A stretch of DNA of 64,000 nucleotides from Bacillota bacterium (GCA_023392995.1 JAEWMZ010000480.1:9083-73082), one strand, 5' to 3'; numbered from the stretch's first letter, positions 50,982-60,655 are shown. Numbers and translations: made by a program. The notes: generated from the sequence alone by a model not told the origin.

Positions 50982-51132
50982 TAAGTAATTGCGAACCTCA
51001 TTAACAGAAGATATTATATACCCAGCAGATTCTGTTTCGAAGCGGAAGCTAAGCCCGAAGGAAACGCCCCCGCAAAGATATCGTATCTGCGGTGTATGCA
51101 ATTCAAAACTCATTGTCTCGCAATTGCCTAAT
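50982..51132 (+). repeat. Dispersed ~150-bp palindromic element, copy 3
   Basis: Starts AAGTAATTGCGAAC and ends TCGCAATTGCCTAAT. It contains CCCAGCAGATTCTGTTTCG, AGCGGAAGCTAAGCCC and CGTATCTGCGGTGTATGC. Same orientation as copy 1, somewhat diverged. It lies between hflK and proA. Confidence 0.8.
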
Positions 51133-51133
51133 C

Positions 51134-52381
51134 TTATTTTCTTATCTGACCATTTCCAAAAATAATATACTTCGTCGTAGTCAGTTCCTTCAGACCCATA
51201 GGTCCTCTGGCATGGAGCTTTTGCGTACTGATACCAATTTCAGCTCCAAAACCGAATTCATTGCCATCAGTAAAGCGAGTAGAAGCATTTACATAGACTG
51301 CCGCGGAATCAATCTCATTTAAGAATTTTAAGGCACGATCATAGTCCTTTGTAATAATCGCCTCAGAATGCTTGGTGCTATAGTGGTTAATATGTGCAAT
51401 GGCGGCTTCAATACTATCGACGATCTTTAAAGAAATGATTTTATCCAGATACTCCGTACCATAATCAGCCTCCTCAGCAGGTACAAAACCGCTGCACATA
51501 CTGCAAGCTCTCGCATCGGCGCGTATCTCAACTTCCTTGGCATGTAATCTCTCGTATACCAGTGGCAGAAACTCCTCACTAACCTTTTCATGAATTACCA
51601 GGGATTCACAAGCATTGCATACTCCAAGACGATGGGTCTTAGCATTATCAATGATATCCAGTGCCATATTAAAATCAGCAAATTCATCCACATAGACATG
51701 GCAGTTGCCAGTGCCGGTCTCAATAACCGGAATAGAGCTGTTCTCCAGAACTGTTTTGATCAAACCTGCGCCGCCGCGAGGAATTAATACATCGATATAA
51801 GCATTCAGCCTCATAAAATCCCGCGCAACCTCACGCGAGGTATCCTCAATCAATTGAACAGCATCCTCGGTACAGCCACTGCTTTTCAGTCCCTGTCTAA
51901 GAGCTGCAACCACTGCCTTGTTGGACTCAATTGCATCACTGCCTCCACGCAATACCACAGCATTACCGGTCTTGAAGCACAAGCCAAAGGCATCCGCTGT
52001 AACATTCGGACGTGATTCATAGATAATTCCAATTACACCAAGTGGAACTACCTTCTTCCCAATCGTCAGTCCATTGGGTCGTACTGTCATATTCAGCACC
52101 TCACCAATTGGATCCGGTAGCGCGCAAATCTGAAGCAGACCATCCGCCATCCCCTTTAGTCTCTCCGGCGTTAACCTGAGACGGTCAATTAACGAGCCCT
52201 TGACTCCAGCCTGCTTTGCTGCCTGAACATCTAAAGCATTCGCAGCTAAAATCTCAGCCTCAGCCTGTAACAGTGAATCTGCACATGCTCTTAAAGCCCT
52301 ATTTTTATCGTCCTGTAACAGGAGATTCAATGCGGTAGCTGCTTTTCTTGCGTTTTCACCTAATTGGTCCAAATAATTCAT
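51134..52381 (-). CDS. proA: Glutamate-5-semialdehyde dehydrogenase (gamma-glutamyl phosphate reductase)
   Basis: 415 residues from ATG 52381 ([20 protein letters not shown]), which follows AGGAGG; the frame runs 13 codons further up without support. It has the ProA pattern: [37 protein letters not shown] (in part), the catalytic Cys in [16 protein letters not shown], and the ending [35 protein letters not shown] (in part). It makes glutamate semialdehyde, which cyclises to the proC substrate. It is separated from proB by three genes. Confidence 0.96.
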   Translation of the reverse strand: MNYLDQLGENARKAATALNLLLQDDKNRALRACADSLLQAEAEILAANALDVQAAKQAGVKGSLIDRLRLTPERLKGMADGLLQICALPDPIGEVLNMTVRPNGLTIGKKVVPLGVIGIIYESRPNVTADAFGLCFKTGNAVVLRGGSDAIESNKAVVAALRQGLKSSGCTEDAVQLIEDTSREVARDFMRLNAYIDVLIPRGGAGLIKTVLENSSIPVIETGTGNCHVYVDEFADFNMALDIIDNAKTHRLGVCNACESLVIHEKVSEEFLPLVYERLHAKEVEIRADARACSMCSGFVPAEEADYGTEYLDKIISLKIVDSIEAAIAHINHYSTKHSEAIITKDYDRALKFLNEIDSAAVYVNASTRFTDGNEFGFGAEIGISTQKLHARGPMGLKELTTTKYIIFGNGQIRK

Positions 52382-52512
52382 AACTACTTTCCTCCTATTC
52401 TTTTTCTTAGAGCTTTTCAAAAATCTTTCTCTAACAAGAGTAAATTTACGATTATACTCATATTATGCTGAACACGGTGTTACTTAAACTCACTTCGTGA
52501 TTAGAAACAAAA

Positions 52513-53586
52513 CTAACTTTCCACATAATCGGAAAACATGTTTCCATTCAGTGTCTTCCATGTAATTTCCGCATCTTCTGTCATATCAGCTGTAGCACCC
52601 AATTTTTTCTCTTTTTCCATAATCATTTTCGAAACCTCCTCCGGTGTAATAAATGGCACCGAGGCCTCATCAAAGATTTCTTTGTATATGCTGCTGGTAT
52701 AAAGGTCTGCAGCTTCAACCGGCTCCCAATTATCGTCATAAACGTAAAATGTGTAGAAATACTCTTTATCGCTAACCTCATCTAATATCGCTGTATTATC
52801 CTGATTAAAACATATGGTATCTACCTCAATATTGCCTGATACTTCCTTGGCCTCCACTAATTTGGGAATCACTCCTAGATCATCCGATAAAGCAAGCTGG
52901 TTAATATCGAGCTCACTCTCTATCGATGCAATAAAGTGCAAATTACCATCCTTGTCTATTAAACTATATTCACTTATATGATTGCTGGCTCCATTGCTGC
53001 CGCCAGACTGATAATATCCATATTCATTCATTGAAGATTCGCTTCTAGCCCAGGTCTCGTAACAATAAGTAAGAAATAATTTACCATCGATATATTTCAT
53101 AATATAAACAAGAGTACTGTCATCATCCCTATCATAAATGTCCATACCATTAAAGCGAAGAGCCAATTCGTTCACTCCGTCCTTACCACAATCGATATAG
53201 CTATAATCTAGATATTCAACCTTTTTATTTTCAGAGCTTTTAAAATAATAGTCAGTAAGTATTTTGAGAACTTCCGAAAGTGTATATTCACTTCCACTTT
53301 TGTATAAAGCTTCCTCCATATCGTCTTTTGGCATAAAACGGTCAAAAGATACCTTGTTTTCATTTTTCAAAAATTTCTTGTAGGCTTCCATGGAAAAATC
53401 TTCTGGAATAAAGGTTGGTATTATTGTAGGTGTATTCGTTGGAGCTATTGTAATTTCAGGAGTTGGTGACGGAGAAGTAGTTGTTAAAACATTAGAATTA
53501 TTTACACTTTCGATTTTCTTGCATCCCTGAATCATTAGCAATAATGAAAGTATTAATATTATAAATACCATTTTATTCTTTTTCAC
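52513..53586 (-). CDS. Lipoprotein, unknown
   Basis: 357 residues with a lipoprotein signal peptide (MVFIILILSLLLMIQGCKKI, Cys22 in a MIQGC lipobox) and a Thr/Pro linker (TTTSPSPTPEITIAPTNTPT). The following soluble domain is rich in Asp and Tyr and includes EYLDYSYIDCGKDGVNELALRF and EYGYYQSGGSNGASNH. The DCGKDGVNELA phrase resembles the repeat-like D-x-x-x-D-G motifs of extracellular clostridial lipoproteins that read out a numeric field. Anchored outside the membrane; function unknown. Confidence 0.75.
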   Translation of the reverse strand: MKKNKMVFIILILSLLLMIQGCKKIESVNNSNVLTTTSPSPTPEITIAPTNTPTIIPTFIPEDFSMEAYKKFLKNENKVSFDRFMPKDDMEEALYKSGSEYTLSEVLKILTDYYFKSSENKKVEYLDYSYIDCGKDGVNELALRFNGMDIYDRDDDSTLVYIMKYIDGKLFLTYCYETWARSESSMNEYGYYQSGGSNGASNHISEYSLIDKDGNLHFIASIESELDINQLALSDDLGVIPKLVEAKEVSGNIEVDTICFNQDNTAILDEVSDKEYFYTFYVYDDNWEPVEAADLYTSSIYKEIFDEASVPFITPEEVSKMIMEKEKKLGATADMTEDAEITWKTLNGNMFSDYVES

Positions 53587-53717
53587 TTGTTATCTTCTCC
53601 TTCGTAAACGTTTTGTTTGGTTAAATCTTTTATTCATTGGATGCTAGTATTAATAATATCTTTTTTTATACTATTTCTTTCGGATGTAACTGATATTGAT
53701 AACCTCATATGCTGATC

Positions 53718-54305
53718 CTATTCATCCATACAACGATAAATTTTTGTGGGGGTTATAATCTCATCAGCCCGTATATCAAACTCCTCCGAAGGTATCTGTT
53801 CCATTATCTGAAAGTCATAGGCGAGTGCTAACTTATGAAATACATCCGCACCTTGTATTGCCAGATATTTATCATAATATCCGGCTCCATACCCAATACG
53901 ATTACCATACGAATCAAAAGCCAGTCCCGGAAGCAGCATAACATTTTCCTTTCGTTCACTTCCTGGTGTTGAAAGAAAACGATTCTCCTTATCCTCGGCG
54001 GGCTCCAGTATACCATAGGTACTCCGCACCAACCCCTTCCGGCTTGTGATTTCATAAAACTCTATGCCATGGGCTTCTACCCTGGGTATATAGACCTGCT
54101 TTCCATGAAGAATAGCCTGATCAATGATATCAATCGTATTAATCTCAGATTGAAAGGACACGTAAACAAACAATCTCTTACAGCTCTGATACTCTTTTGT
54201 ATTCATAAGCTGATGCCATATGCACTCATTAAATTGTCTCCGCTGCTCCTCACTAAGCTCACTTCTTAACTTTTTTTGATTAATTCGTATTTCACCTTTT
54301 GTCAT
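53718..54305 (-). CDS. 5-formyltetrahydrofolate cyclo-ligase
   Basis: 195 residues: KGEIRINQKKLRSELSEEQ start, RLFVYVSFQSEINTIDIIDQA, the substrate segment RVEAHGIEFYEITS and the family signature LPGLAFDSYGNRIGYGAGYYDKYL. It converts 5-formyl-THF to methenyl-THF with ATP. It lies between the lipoprotein and the DUF896 gene. The stop is close to the lipoprotein start but separated by 130 bp with no hairpin I can see. Confidence 0.93.
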   Translation of the reverse strand: MTKGEIRINQKKLRSELSEEQRRQFNECIWHQLMNTKEYQSCKRLFVYVSFQSEINTIDIIDQAILHGKQVYIPRVEAHGIEFYEITSRKGLVRSTYGILEPAEDKENRFLSTPGSERKENVMLLPGLAFDSYGNRIGYGAGYYDKYLAIQGADVFHKLALAYDFQIMEQIPSEEFDIRADEIITPTKIYRCMDE

Positions 54306-54464
54306 AGGATTTTCCTTTGTAGATTTGATATTTGCTTTAGGTTACAATAGATTACGCTGAATGAAAAGATATTTTTTCTAATAGTTTCATTAAAAAATAA
54401 TTAAGAAGCTGTTATTTAGATATTTTCCATCGTTTTCAACCTTATCTTTTCGTTCAGCAATTTA

Positions 54465-54683
54465 CTACTGTTCATCCTCTTTCTTACTGTCAGAAGCTTT
54501 CGAAATTGATCCATCCGGATTTACAAAGGATACATTTTCTAAGGTGCCTCTTAAATTACTGCGTATTGCAGCCACATATTCTTTCCTTAGTAGTGCCTGC
54601 TCTTCCTTCTCCTGCTCTGTTAAACCTTCTGCCTGGGATTTATGATATAATTCATTTATTCTTGCAATTCTTGCTTCGTTCAT
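54465..54683 (-). CDS. DUF896 (YnzC/YneM-like) protein
   Basis: 72 residues: ARIARINELYHKSQAEGLTEQEKEEQALLRKEYVAAIRSNLRGTLENV is the full DUF896 helical hairpin (given in part by motif), followed by a charged tail. It is a small cytoplasmic protein found throughout Firmicutes. Bacillus members respond to the SOS regulator, but no LexA box is visible here. AGGTTCTTCATG supplies the ribosome site. Confidence 0.93.
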   Translation of the reverse strand: MNEARIARINELYHKSQAEGLTEQEKEEQALLRKEYVAAIRSNLRGTLENVSFVNPDGSISKASDSKKEDEQ

Positions 54684-54791
54684 GAAGAACCTCCATATAT
54701 ATTTTAATTTTTAATTCCGATACCGGAAAATTTCATATATCAATTGTGTTTCGCAATTATAGTTTTCATTAAGGCTAGAATCCGTATTCTA

Positions 54792-54842
54792 TTTTTATTA
54801 ATTATCCTTTTTTATTAATTATCCTTTTTTATTAATTATCCT
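54792..54842. repeat. Triplicated 17-bp unit at the 3' end of proB
   Basis: TTTTTTATTAATTATCC repeats three times in tandem. The last copy covers the proB stop codon, so slippage here has built the 3' end of the gene or its trailer. Confidence 0.75.
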
Positions 54843-55699
54843 TCATTTTGATACTGCTTCGAGCTGATATAGTCCATAATGTTAAAGTTCTCAGTCTTAT
54901 GCGCTACAAATAAGGTTCCTACTTCTTTCCCGTCCATAATATGTGAAATATTTCTTACATTTTCACCATTTGTAATGATCATGTCTGCTCCAGAGGCGGT
55001 TGCCAGTCTTGCCGCAGAAACCTTGGTTGCCATACCGCCGGTACCCACACTGCTGGCGGAATCCTTTGCCATGGCATTCAGTTCTTCATTGATCTCCTCA
55101 ACACAGGCTATTAATTTTGCCTCCTTATTCTTATGAGGATCATCGGTAAACAATCCATCGATATCAGATAAAAGTATTAAGAGGTCTCCCTCAACCAGCG
55201 CAGTAACAATGGCGGATAAGGTATCATTATCACCAAAATCCAGATCCAGCTCCTCTGTAGAAACCGTATCATTTTCATTTACGATCGGTATTACGCCCAT
55301 GCGAAATAATTCCTGAAAGGTATTCTTGGCATTAATACGACTGACCTCGTTAATCATGGTATATTTCGTAAGCAAAATCTGTGCTGTAGCCTGATTGTAC
55401 TCTGCGAACAGCTTCTGATATACCATCATAAGACTTGCCTGTCCTACAGCAGCACAGGCCTGCTTCAGTGCACGTTCCTTGGGACGCTCTAAGATTCCTA
55501 GCGCTTTTCTTCCTACGGCTATCGCACCGGAGGTAACCAGAACCACGTCCTTTCCCTGATTTCTTAAATCCGTCAATATTCGAACCAAACGTTCCATCTT
55601 CTCAAGGTTCAAGCTTCCTGTTTCCGCATGCGTTAAGGATGAGGAACCAATCTTTACTACGACTCTTTTCTTGTTTTTTAATGTTTCTCTATTATTCAT
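54836..55699 (-). CDS. proB: Glutamate 5-kinase, short form without PUA domain
   Basis: 287 residues: KKRVVVKIGSSSLTHAETG, the VTSGAIAVGRKALG oxyanion region, VGQASLMMVYQKLF, VNENDTVSTEELDLDFGDNDTLSA, LLILLSDIDGLFTDDP and SVGTGGMATKVSAARLATASG cover the amino acid kinase fold. The protein ends soon after, so the roughly 100-residue PUA domain of E. coli and Bacillus enzymes is absent. It makes gamma-glutamyl phosphate, the proA substrate. The loss of PUA may change proline feedback; this is seen in other Clostridia. Confidence 0.95.
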   Translation of the reverse strand: MNNRETLKNKKRVVVKIGSSSLTHAETGSLNLEKMERLVRILTDLRNQGKDVVLVTSGAIAVGRKALGILERPKERALKQACAAVGQASLMMVYQKLFAEYNQATAQILLTKYTMINEVSRINAKNTFQELFRMGVIPIVNENDTVSTEELDLDFGDNDTLSAIVTALVEGDLLILLSDIDGLFTDDPHKNKEAKLIACVEEINEELNAMAKDSASSVGTGGMATKVSAARLATASGADMIITNGENVRNISHIMDGKEVGTLFVAHKTENFNIMDYISSKQYQNEG

Positions 55700-55748
55700 G
55701 CAATAATTTCCTCCCTAGGTAAGTCAAATATCAGTAATCACTGATCAA

Positions 55749-57350
55749 TTAGTAACTTGGTTTATAATGATTGGCAACGGCTTCAAAAACCTTGATGCCA
55801 TCTATCGCCGCGGATGTGATTCCACCTGCATAGCCGGCACCCTCACCACATGGATATATTCCGACAATGTTACTTGCAAAATCCTCCTGACGGTTAATAC
55901 GAACCGTTGAGGAAGTTCTGCTTTCCACCCCTGACAGAATAGCCTCTTCATCTGCGAAGCCCCTGATCTTGCGGTCGAAGGCTAAAATTCCCTCCTTTAA
56001 CGCTTCTGTAACCTCTAGCGGCAGGCATCCATTTAAATTAGTAAGTGTATAATCTCCCTTCAGATTCGGGGCAATCTTTCCTAAGGTGATGCTGCTCTGA
56101 TCTCTTAAAAAATCACCGAATAACTGAACTGGCACCAAGCCTTTTCCCGCCTCATAAGCTGCCCGCTCCCATCTGCGCTGGAATTCAACGCCGCTTAAGA
56201 TATCCTTACCACCAAAATCCTGGGGTTGTACTGTCACTACAATAGCACTATTGGCATTTGCTTCATCTCTATGATAATTACTCATGCCATTCACTGCAAG
56301 ATGCCCCGGTTCAGAAGATGCATTCACCACAAAACCTCCCGGGCACATGCAAAAGGAATATACACCGCGTCCTGACTGGGTCTGGTGCGTCAGCTTATAA
56401 TCCGCCGCCGGCAGCTCCTGATACGCCTGACCATATTGAGAACTGCTGATCATACTCTGCTTATGCTCAATACGAAGCCCAATTGCAAAGGCTTTCGGAG
56501 TGAGGTTCAGCCCTCTTTTTAAGAACATCTCAAAGGTATCTCTTGCACTATGCCCAATGGCCGGAATCAGTACCTGACAGGGTACCTTTTCCTTATAATT
56601 TAATTCTGCGGCGATTAATCTGCCGTTTTCTAGAATTAGATCCGTGAGCATCGTTTCAAAACGAACCTCACCACCCAAGGCTATAATCTCCTGACGCATT
56701 TGTTCTACTACGTTTCTTAATTCATCTGTACCGATATGGGGCTTATTCAAGTAGAGGATTTCCGAGGGTGCTCCAAACCTGACTAGGGTTTCCATTACCA
56801 ACTGATAGCGGCTGTTTATATCTTTTACCATGGTATTTAACTTTCCATCGGAAAAGGTTCCTGCTCCGCCTTCACCAAATTGAACATTACATTGAGGATT
56901 TAATTTGTTGGAAGTCCAAAAATGCTCTACTGCTGCCACACGTTTTTTTACCTCCTGCCCGCGTTCAATTACAAGGGGCTGAAAACCATGCTTCGCCAGC
57001 AGCCAGGCTGCAAATAACCCGGCGGGACCGGTGCCGACTACAATGGGTCTTAATCGTAATGGACTGCTTCCCGCTGGAGTAAAGGTATACTGAGTCTTCT
57101 CCGTTAGAGAAACGCTCTCCTTGTGGCACTTATAAATTATGTTTTTTTCCTTTTCGGGGCTTACGTCAGCCAATAGAATATCCAGAGTGTAGATGTATTT
57201 TACCTCTCCTTTTCTGGCATCTATGGATTTTTTCACAATAGTTATTTCTTTTATTTTTGATTCCTGAAGCTTTAGCACTTTTGCTGCTGCATTTTTAAGC
57301 TCTTCCTGGCTATGCTTAATCGGAAGCTTCAGCTGGGATACTCTAATCAT
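55749..57350 (-). CDS. NAD(P)/FAD-dependent dehydrogenase (COG2509 type)
   Basis: 533 residues. An N-terminal ferredoxin-like domain of about 90 residues (MIRVSQLKLPIKHSQEELKN) precedes the FAD-binding GTGPAGLFAAWLLAKHG (residues 105-125). QFGEGGAGTFSDGKLNTMVKD is the family signature. The C-terminus has GVESRTSSTVRINRQED and IYPCGEGAGYAGGITSAAIDGI. The substrate is unknown; relatives are called uncharacterised FAD-dependent dehydrogenases. It is next to a second flavoprotein gene. Confidence 0.9.
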   Translation of the reverse strand: MIRVSQLKLPIKHSQEELKNAAAKVLKLQESKIKEITIVKKSIDARKGEVKYIYTLDILLADVSPEKEKNIIYKCHKESVSLTEKTQYTFTPAGSSPLRLRPIVVGTGPAGLFAAWLLAKHGFQPLVIERGQEVKKRVAAVEHFWTSNKLNPQCNVQFGEGGAGTFSDGKLNTMVKDINSRYQLVMETLVRFGAPSEILYLNKPHIGTDELRNVVEQMRQEIIALGGEVRFETMLTDLILENGRLIAAELNYKEKVPCQVLIPAIGHSARDTFEMFLKRGLNLTPKAFAIGLRIEHKQSMISSSQYGQAYQELPAADYKLTHQTQSGRGVYSFCMCPGGFVVNASSEPGHLAVNGMSNYHRDEANANSAIVVTVQPQDFGGKDILSGVEFQRRWERAAYEAGKGLVPVQLFGDFLRDQSSITLGKIAPNLKGDYTLTNLNGCLPLEVTEALKEGILAFDRKIRGFADEEAILSGVESRTSSTVRINRQEDFASNIVGIYPCGEGAGYAGGITSAAIDGIKVFEAVANHYKPSY

Positions 57351-57449
57351 CTCTATTTATCCTTGTCTTTTACTATAGTTATGTTATCTTTATCTATGTT
57401 TCTTTTTTACCAACTTTATTATATACCGATTTTTTACTATATTCCTTTT

Positions 57450-58838
57450 TTATAATGTACCTGCTGAGCTCCCAGCTATATATCCAGTGGACCAGGCCCA
57501 TTGCAGGTTATAGCCTCCGCAGGTACCATCTACATCTACCAACTCACCTACGAGATACAGTCCCTTTACTAATTTTGATTCCAGCGTATCCTCATGAATT
57601 TCTTTTGTAGACACTCCTCCGGCACAAACCTGTGCTTGTTCAAAGGAATTCGTTGCCTGAATTCGCATGGAAAATTCTTTTATGTTATTCATTATTTTAT
57701 TTAATTCCTGCTCGGAAAGAAATTCTGCCTTTTTGTAAGGATCAATACCTGCTTCGTTTATAATCACATAGGATAGCTTATGATTTAATAATCCTATCAT
57801 AATCTCTTCGGTTGATTTTGCCGGATTCTGATTTATTCTCTTCTTTAACAGCTCTTTTAGCTGAGTCCTTATAATCCCTGGCAGGAAATCCAACCGCAGC
57901 TGTACCTCTTCTCCCTGATCTAAGGCTTTTGCAGCAAATCGGCTGAGTTGAAATATGGGAATTCCCGAGATTCCATGTTCACTAAATAGAATCTCTCCGG
58001 CTTCCTTTACTTGGAATTGCCTGTTAGAATAAACCTCAACCTGAGCATTTAATCTGACACCCGCAATAGTCTTACAGTATTTATCCGGAGATTTTAACTG
58101 TACCAATGCCGGTAGAGGTTTAATTATGGTATGTCCTAAAGCTTTCGCAAATTCATATCCTGTTCCGTCAGAACCCAGATTGGGAGAAGCGCATCCCCCA
58201 GTGGCCAAAATCAACCTTCTGGAGCGGTAGCTCTTGTGAATAAGCTCTTCCTGCGACACAGCACCCGATAAGGTTAGTTGCTTACCGGTGTTATTCTTCT
58301 GCTTGGCTTGTTGTATGTCGTTTGCTGGATTTGCATTCTGCCTTTTATCAGCAGCTCCTTTTTGTTTGGAATTAGTAGTCTTGTCTTTTACTGTCAGCCC
58401 TACTTTTTCTTCAGTTATTACCGTAAAATGCGGGGAGTCTATTTTAATCACTGTTTCATTATAGTGAATCCGGATCTTTAATCGCTGACACTCCAGTAAA
58501 AGTACGGCAACAACACTGGCCGCCTGTTCTGAATTCGGATAATAGTAACCCTCACGTTCTTTGGGGTAGATACCCAGTTCCTCAAAGAATGCTAAAGTTT
58601 TCGTTACATCAAAATGAGACAGCACCTTCATAGCAAATGCGCTGTCATCCGAACGGTAGCATTCCGGCGCCTGGAATTTGTTTGTAAAATTACATTTTCC
58701 ATTTCCGGTTGCCAATATTTTTTTACCAGCCTTGTCCTTTTGCTCAATCACTAAAACGGTGCTTCCCTGCCTGGCAGCGGCTATTGCCGCTGTTAAGCCG
58801 GATGCTCCTGCTCCAATGATAATTACATCGTACTCCAC
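57450..58838 (-). CDS. HI0933/BaiN-family flavoprotein
   Basis: 462 residues from GTG 58838 (MEYDVIIIGAGASGLTAAIA), six bases after GGGAGG. It has the Rossmann GxGxxG at residues 9-14, KILATGNGKCNFTNK, RLILATGGCASPNLGSDGTGYE, and the C-terminal AGGVSTKEIHEDTLESKLVKGLYLVGELVDVDGTCGGYN (in part). A polar insert rich in Lys, Asn and Gln (about residues 165-205) interrupts the substrate domain and is not typical. Family members reduce or oxidise small substrates with FAD; one relative, BaiN, acts on bile acids, but no such role is shown here. Confidence 0.88.
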   Translation of the reverse strand: MEYDVIIIGAGASGLTAAIAAARQGSTVLVIEQKDKAGKKILATGNGKCNFTNKFQAPECYRSDDSAFAMKVLSHFDVTKTLAFFEELGIYPKEREGYYYPNSEQAASVVAVLLLECQRLKIRIHYNETVIKIDSPHFTVITEEKVGLTVKDKTTNSKQKGAADKRQNANPANDIQQAKQKNNTGKQLTLSGAVSQEELIHKSYRSRRLILATGGCASPNLGSDGTGYEFAKALGHTIIKPLPALVQLKSPDKYCKTIAGVRLNAQVEVYSNRQFQVKEAGEILFSEHGISGIPIFQLSRFAAKALDQGEEVQLRLDFLPGIIRTQLKELLKKRINQNPAKSTEEIMIGLLNHKLSYVIINEAGIDPYKKAEFLSEQELNKIMNNIKEFSMRIQATNSFEQAQVCAGGVSTKEIHEDTLESKLVKGLYLVGELVDVDGTCGGYNLQWAWSTGYIAGSSAGTL

Positions 58839-58969
58839 AAGTAACCTCCCATAGCCAAACGTTTTTATGTTTGTTTCATTATATTTGAACATGGGCATTA
58901 TTTCAAGGATTTCTTTCTATACTTCCTGTGGATATTAATTTTCCTTTCCATTTGTTATCACTTTAATTA

Positions 58970-59140
58970 TTAAAAGATATTAGCTTTACTTACATTATCG
59001 GTTTACTTCAGTAGGTATTAGCCTTGCTTCCAGTAGGTACCAGCTTTACTTACTTCAGTAGGTGCCTATTTTAATCCAATAGGCATCAGCTTTACTTCCA
59101 ATGGATATCATTTTTTTCACAGTAGGTATATCAGCGTTAC
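58970..59140. repeat. Degenerate tandem repeats between two genes
   Basis: AGCTTTACTT and CAGTAGGTA recur four to five times in 22 to 46-bp units (e.g. TTACTTCAGTAGGTAT, CTTCCAGTAGGTACC, ACTTCAGTAGGTGCC, CACAGTAGGTATATC). No ORF with a ribosome site covers them. Confidence 0.6.
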
Positions 59141-59244
59141 TCTCAATGAACGCCCTTTTCTAGTACACAGGGCATATCGGTTCATTTCTGCCATTTTATT
59201 CATGGCAAAGACAAATCGCTTCTGCTGAATACTTATGATACAAA

Positions 59245-59297
59245 AAATAATATATGTTATCAGAAGTAAGCTATACTCCCAATAACATATATTATTT
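59245..59297 (-). terminator. Long AT hairpin, probable terminator
   Basis: Perfect 16-bp arms AAATAATATATGTTAT (59245-59260) and ATAACATATATTATTT (59282-59297), 25 bp beyond the stop of the BofC-like gene. Its low GC makes termination efficiency uncertain. Confidence 0.5.
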
Positions 59298-59321
59298 GAA
59301 TCAAAGGTCATTTTTAGGCTA

Positions 59322-59996
59322 TTAACTAGAGTAGCTTTCCAGCAGTGCATAAAGCTCGTCCAAACTGTTCACATAGATACCCTGAATCAAAGCAATCCGA
59401 TCCTCTTCCGGAAGATTTTGCGCTTCGATATGCGTATAGCTGTAAACACTTTTCAAATCACTGTTGTATACAACTACATAACCATTCTTAACAACAACAT
59501 AAAAGCGGAAGGGAACAAAGTCCTCATTGTAGCTCTTCTTAATCTCGAGGTTATCCTCTGAAAAACGAACCAGCTCATAGGAGATCAACCCTTTATTATA
59601 TTCTGATAATGGCATGTCATCCATATAGTTATCCAGATATTCCACTATCTCATCACGGGTAAGTCCGATGAAATAAGAAGGAGGATTAAGCTCCTCGGTC
59701 TTTGTTGTATTTGTTTTCATATCAACAATATCCAATGTATATTTTGTTGTAGGTTTTACAGTCGCCTCATTTTGAACTTCATTTTGAATAACATCTTCCG
59801 TCTCATTCTCATCTGCCTCAGCTGCAGCAGTTGGCTGAGCCTTCTCCAGCAGCGGATATAGCTTGTCCCTTTGTTCAATTGCCCTGTTGTTAAAGTTCTT
59901 CAAAGCATGAAGATAGCTAAGATAGTAACTTCCTGAAAACAGAGCACCAATAAAACAAAAACTAATAAGATAAACGATAGCCTTTTTTAGCTTCAT
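59322..59996 (-). CDS. Membrane-anchored protein, possibly BofC-like C-terminal domain
   Basis: 224 residues. An N-terminal membrane segment (AIVYLISFCFIGALFSGSYY) is followed by an acidic linker (EADENETEDVIQNEVQNEA) and a C-terminal domain: PPSYFIGLTRDEIVEYLDNYM, RFYVVVKNGYVVVYNSDLKSVYSYTHIEAQNLPEEDRIALIQGIYVNSLDELYALLES (in part). That last pattern resembles the BofC C-terminal domain involved in sigma K checkpoint control in Bacillus. The similarity is by pattern only. The gene stands alone; a sporulation role is plausible. Confidence 0.7.
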   Translation of the reverse strand: MKLKKAIVYLISFCFIGALFSGSYYLSYLHALKNFNNRAIEQRDKLYPLLEKAQPTAAAEADENETEDVIQNEVQNEATVKPTTKYTLDIVDMKTNTTKTEELNPPSYFIGLTRDEIVEYLDNYMDDMPLSEYNKGLISYELVRFSEDNLEIKKSYNEDFVPFRFYVVVKNGYVVVYNSDLKSVYSYTHIEAQNLPEEDRIALIQGIYVNSLDELYALLESYSS

Positions 59997-60067
59997 ACGA
60001 AACCACTCCTTCGGCTAGATTATCTCCATAATTTTCAGGTTTAAACAGAAAATCTCAAATTATATGC

Positions 60068-60616
60068 TTAATTTACTCCAAACCTTCCCATAAGAACAGT
60101 ATTATAATAATTTCCGTCCCGATGTATTCGATCCTTGACTAAGAGACCCTCTTCCACAAAGCCTAACTTTTTATATAATTGAATTGCATTCACATTTGTT
60201 TGTACCACGGATAAAGAAATCTTTTGAATAGATACCGAATCAGCCCATTCTAAAACTTGCTCCAGCATTATCTTGCCGATTCCCTGCCCGCAATATTCTT
60301 GTAGAATGCATATTCCAAATTCAGCTTTATGATGAAATCTCTTTTGCTTGCTGCAAATACAGCGTGTAAAGCCAACTAGCTTTCCTTCCACCTCTGCAAC
60401 CAGAAATAATGCTCGTGCCGCCGTCGTATCTTCAAGTATCAGCTCCGCGAAGTCCTCTGGAGTCAGGAGGTCTTCCCCAGGTTCCCGGTCTAGGAATTCT
60501 GTTTCTCCATCAATTCTTACTCTTAATTCAGAAAGTTCACCCGCGTCTTCGATTGTGGGGCAACGAAGTGTCCATACCAGTTTTTTTCCTTCTATTTTTT
60601 TACTTTCAATTGTCAT
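60068..60616 (-). CDS. GNAT N-acetyltransferase
   Basis: 182 residues: RCPTIEDAGELSELRVRIDGET start, acetyl-CoA loop ILQEYCGQGIGKIMLEQVLEWA (Q-x-x-G-x-G), SLSVVQTNVNAIQLYKKLGFVEEGLLVKDRI. This is the branch related to the PhoP-linked GNATs that modify small amines or protein N-termini. Substrate unknown. The start lies 40 bp from the stop of the flippase gene upstream. Confidence 0.88.
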   Translation of the reverse strand: MTIESKKIEGKKLVWTLRCPTIEDAGELSELRVRIDGETEFLDREPGEDLLTPEDFAELILEDTTAARALFLVAEVEGKLVGFTRCICSKQKRFHHKAEFGICILQEYCGQGIGKIMLEQVLEWADSVSIQKISLSVVQTNVNAIQLYKKLGFVEEGLLVKDRIHRDGNYYNTVLMGRFGVN

Positions 60617-60655
60617 ATTCGCTTCCTTCGTTTATTTTTTTACAACTACACACAA

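Noticed and set aside
59117..59350. 77-residue minus-strand ORF over the end of the BofC-like gene.
   Set aside because: It overlaps the long hairpin and the true gene in another frame and has no ribosome site.
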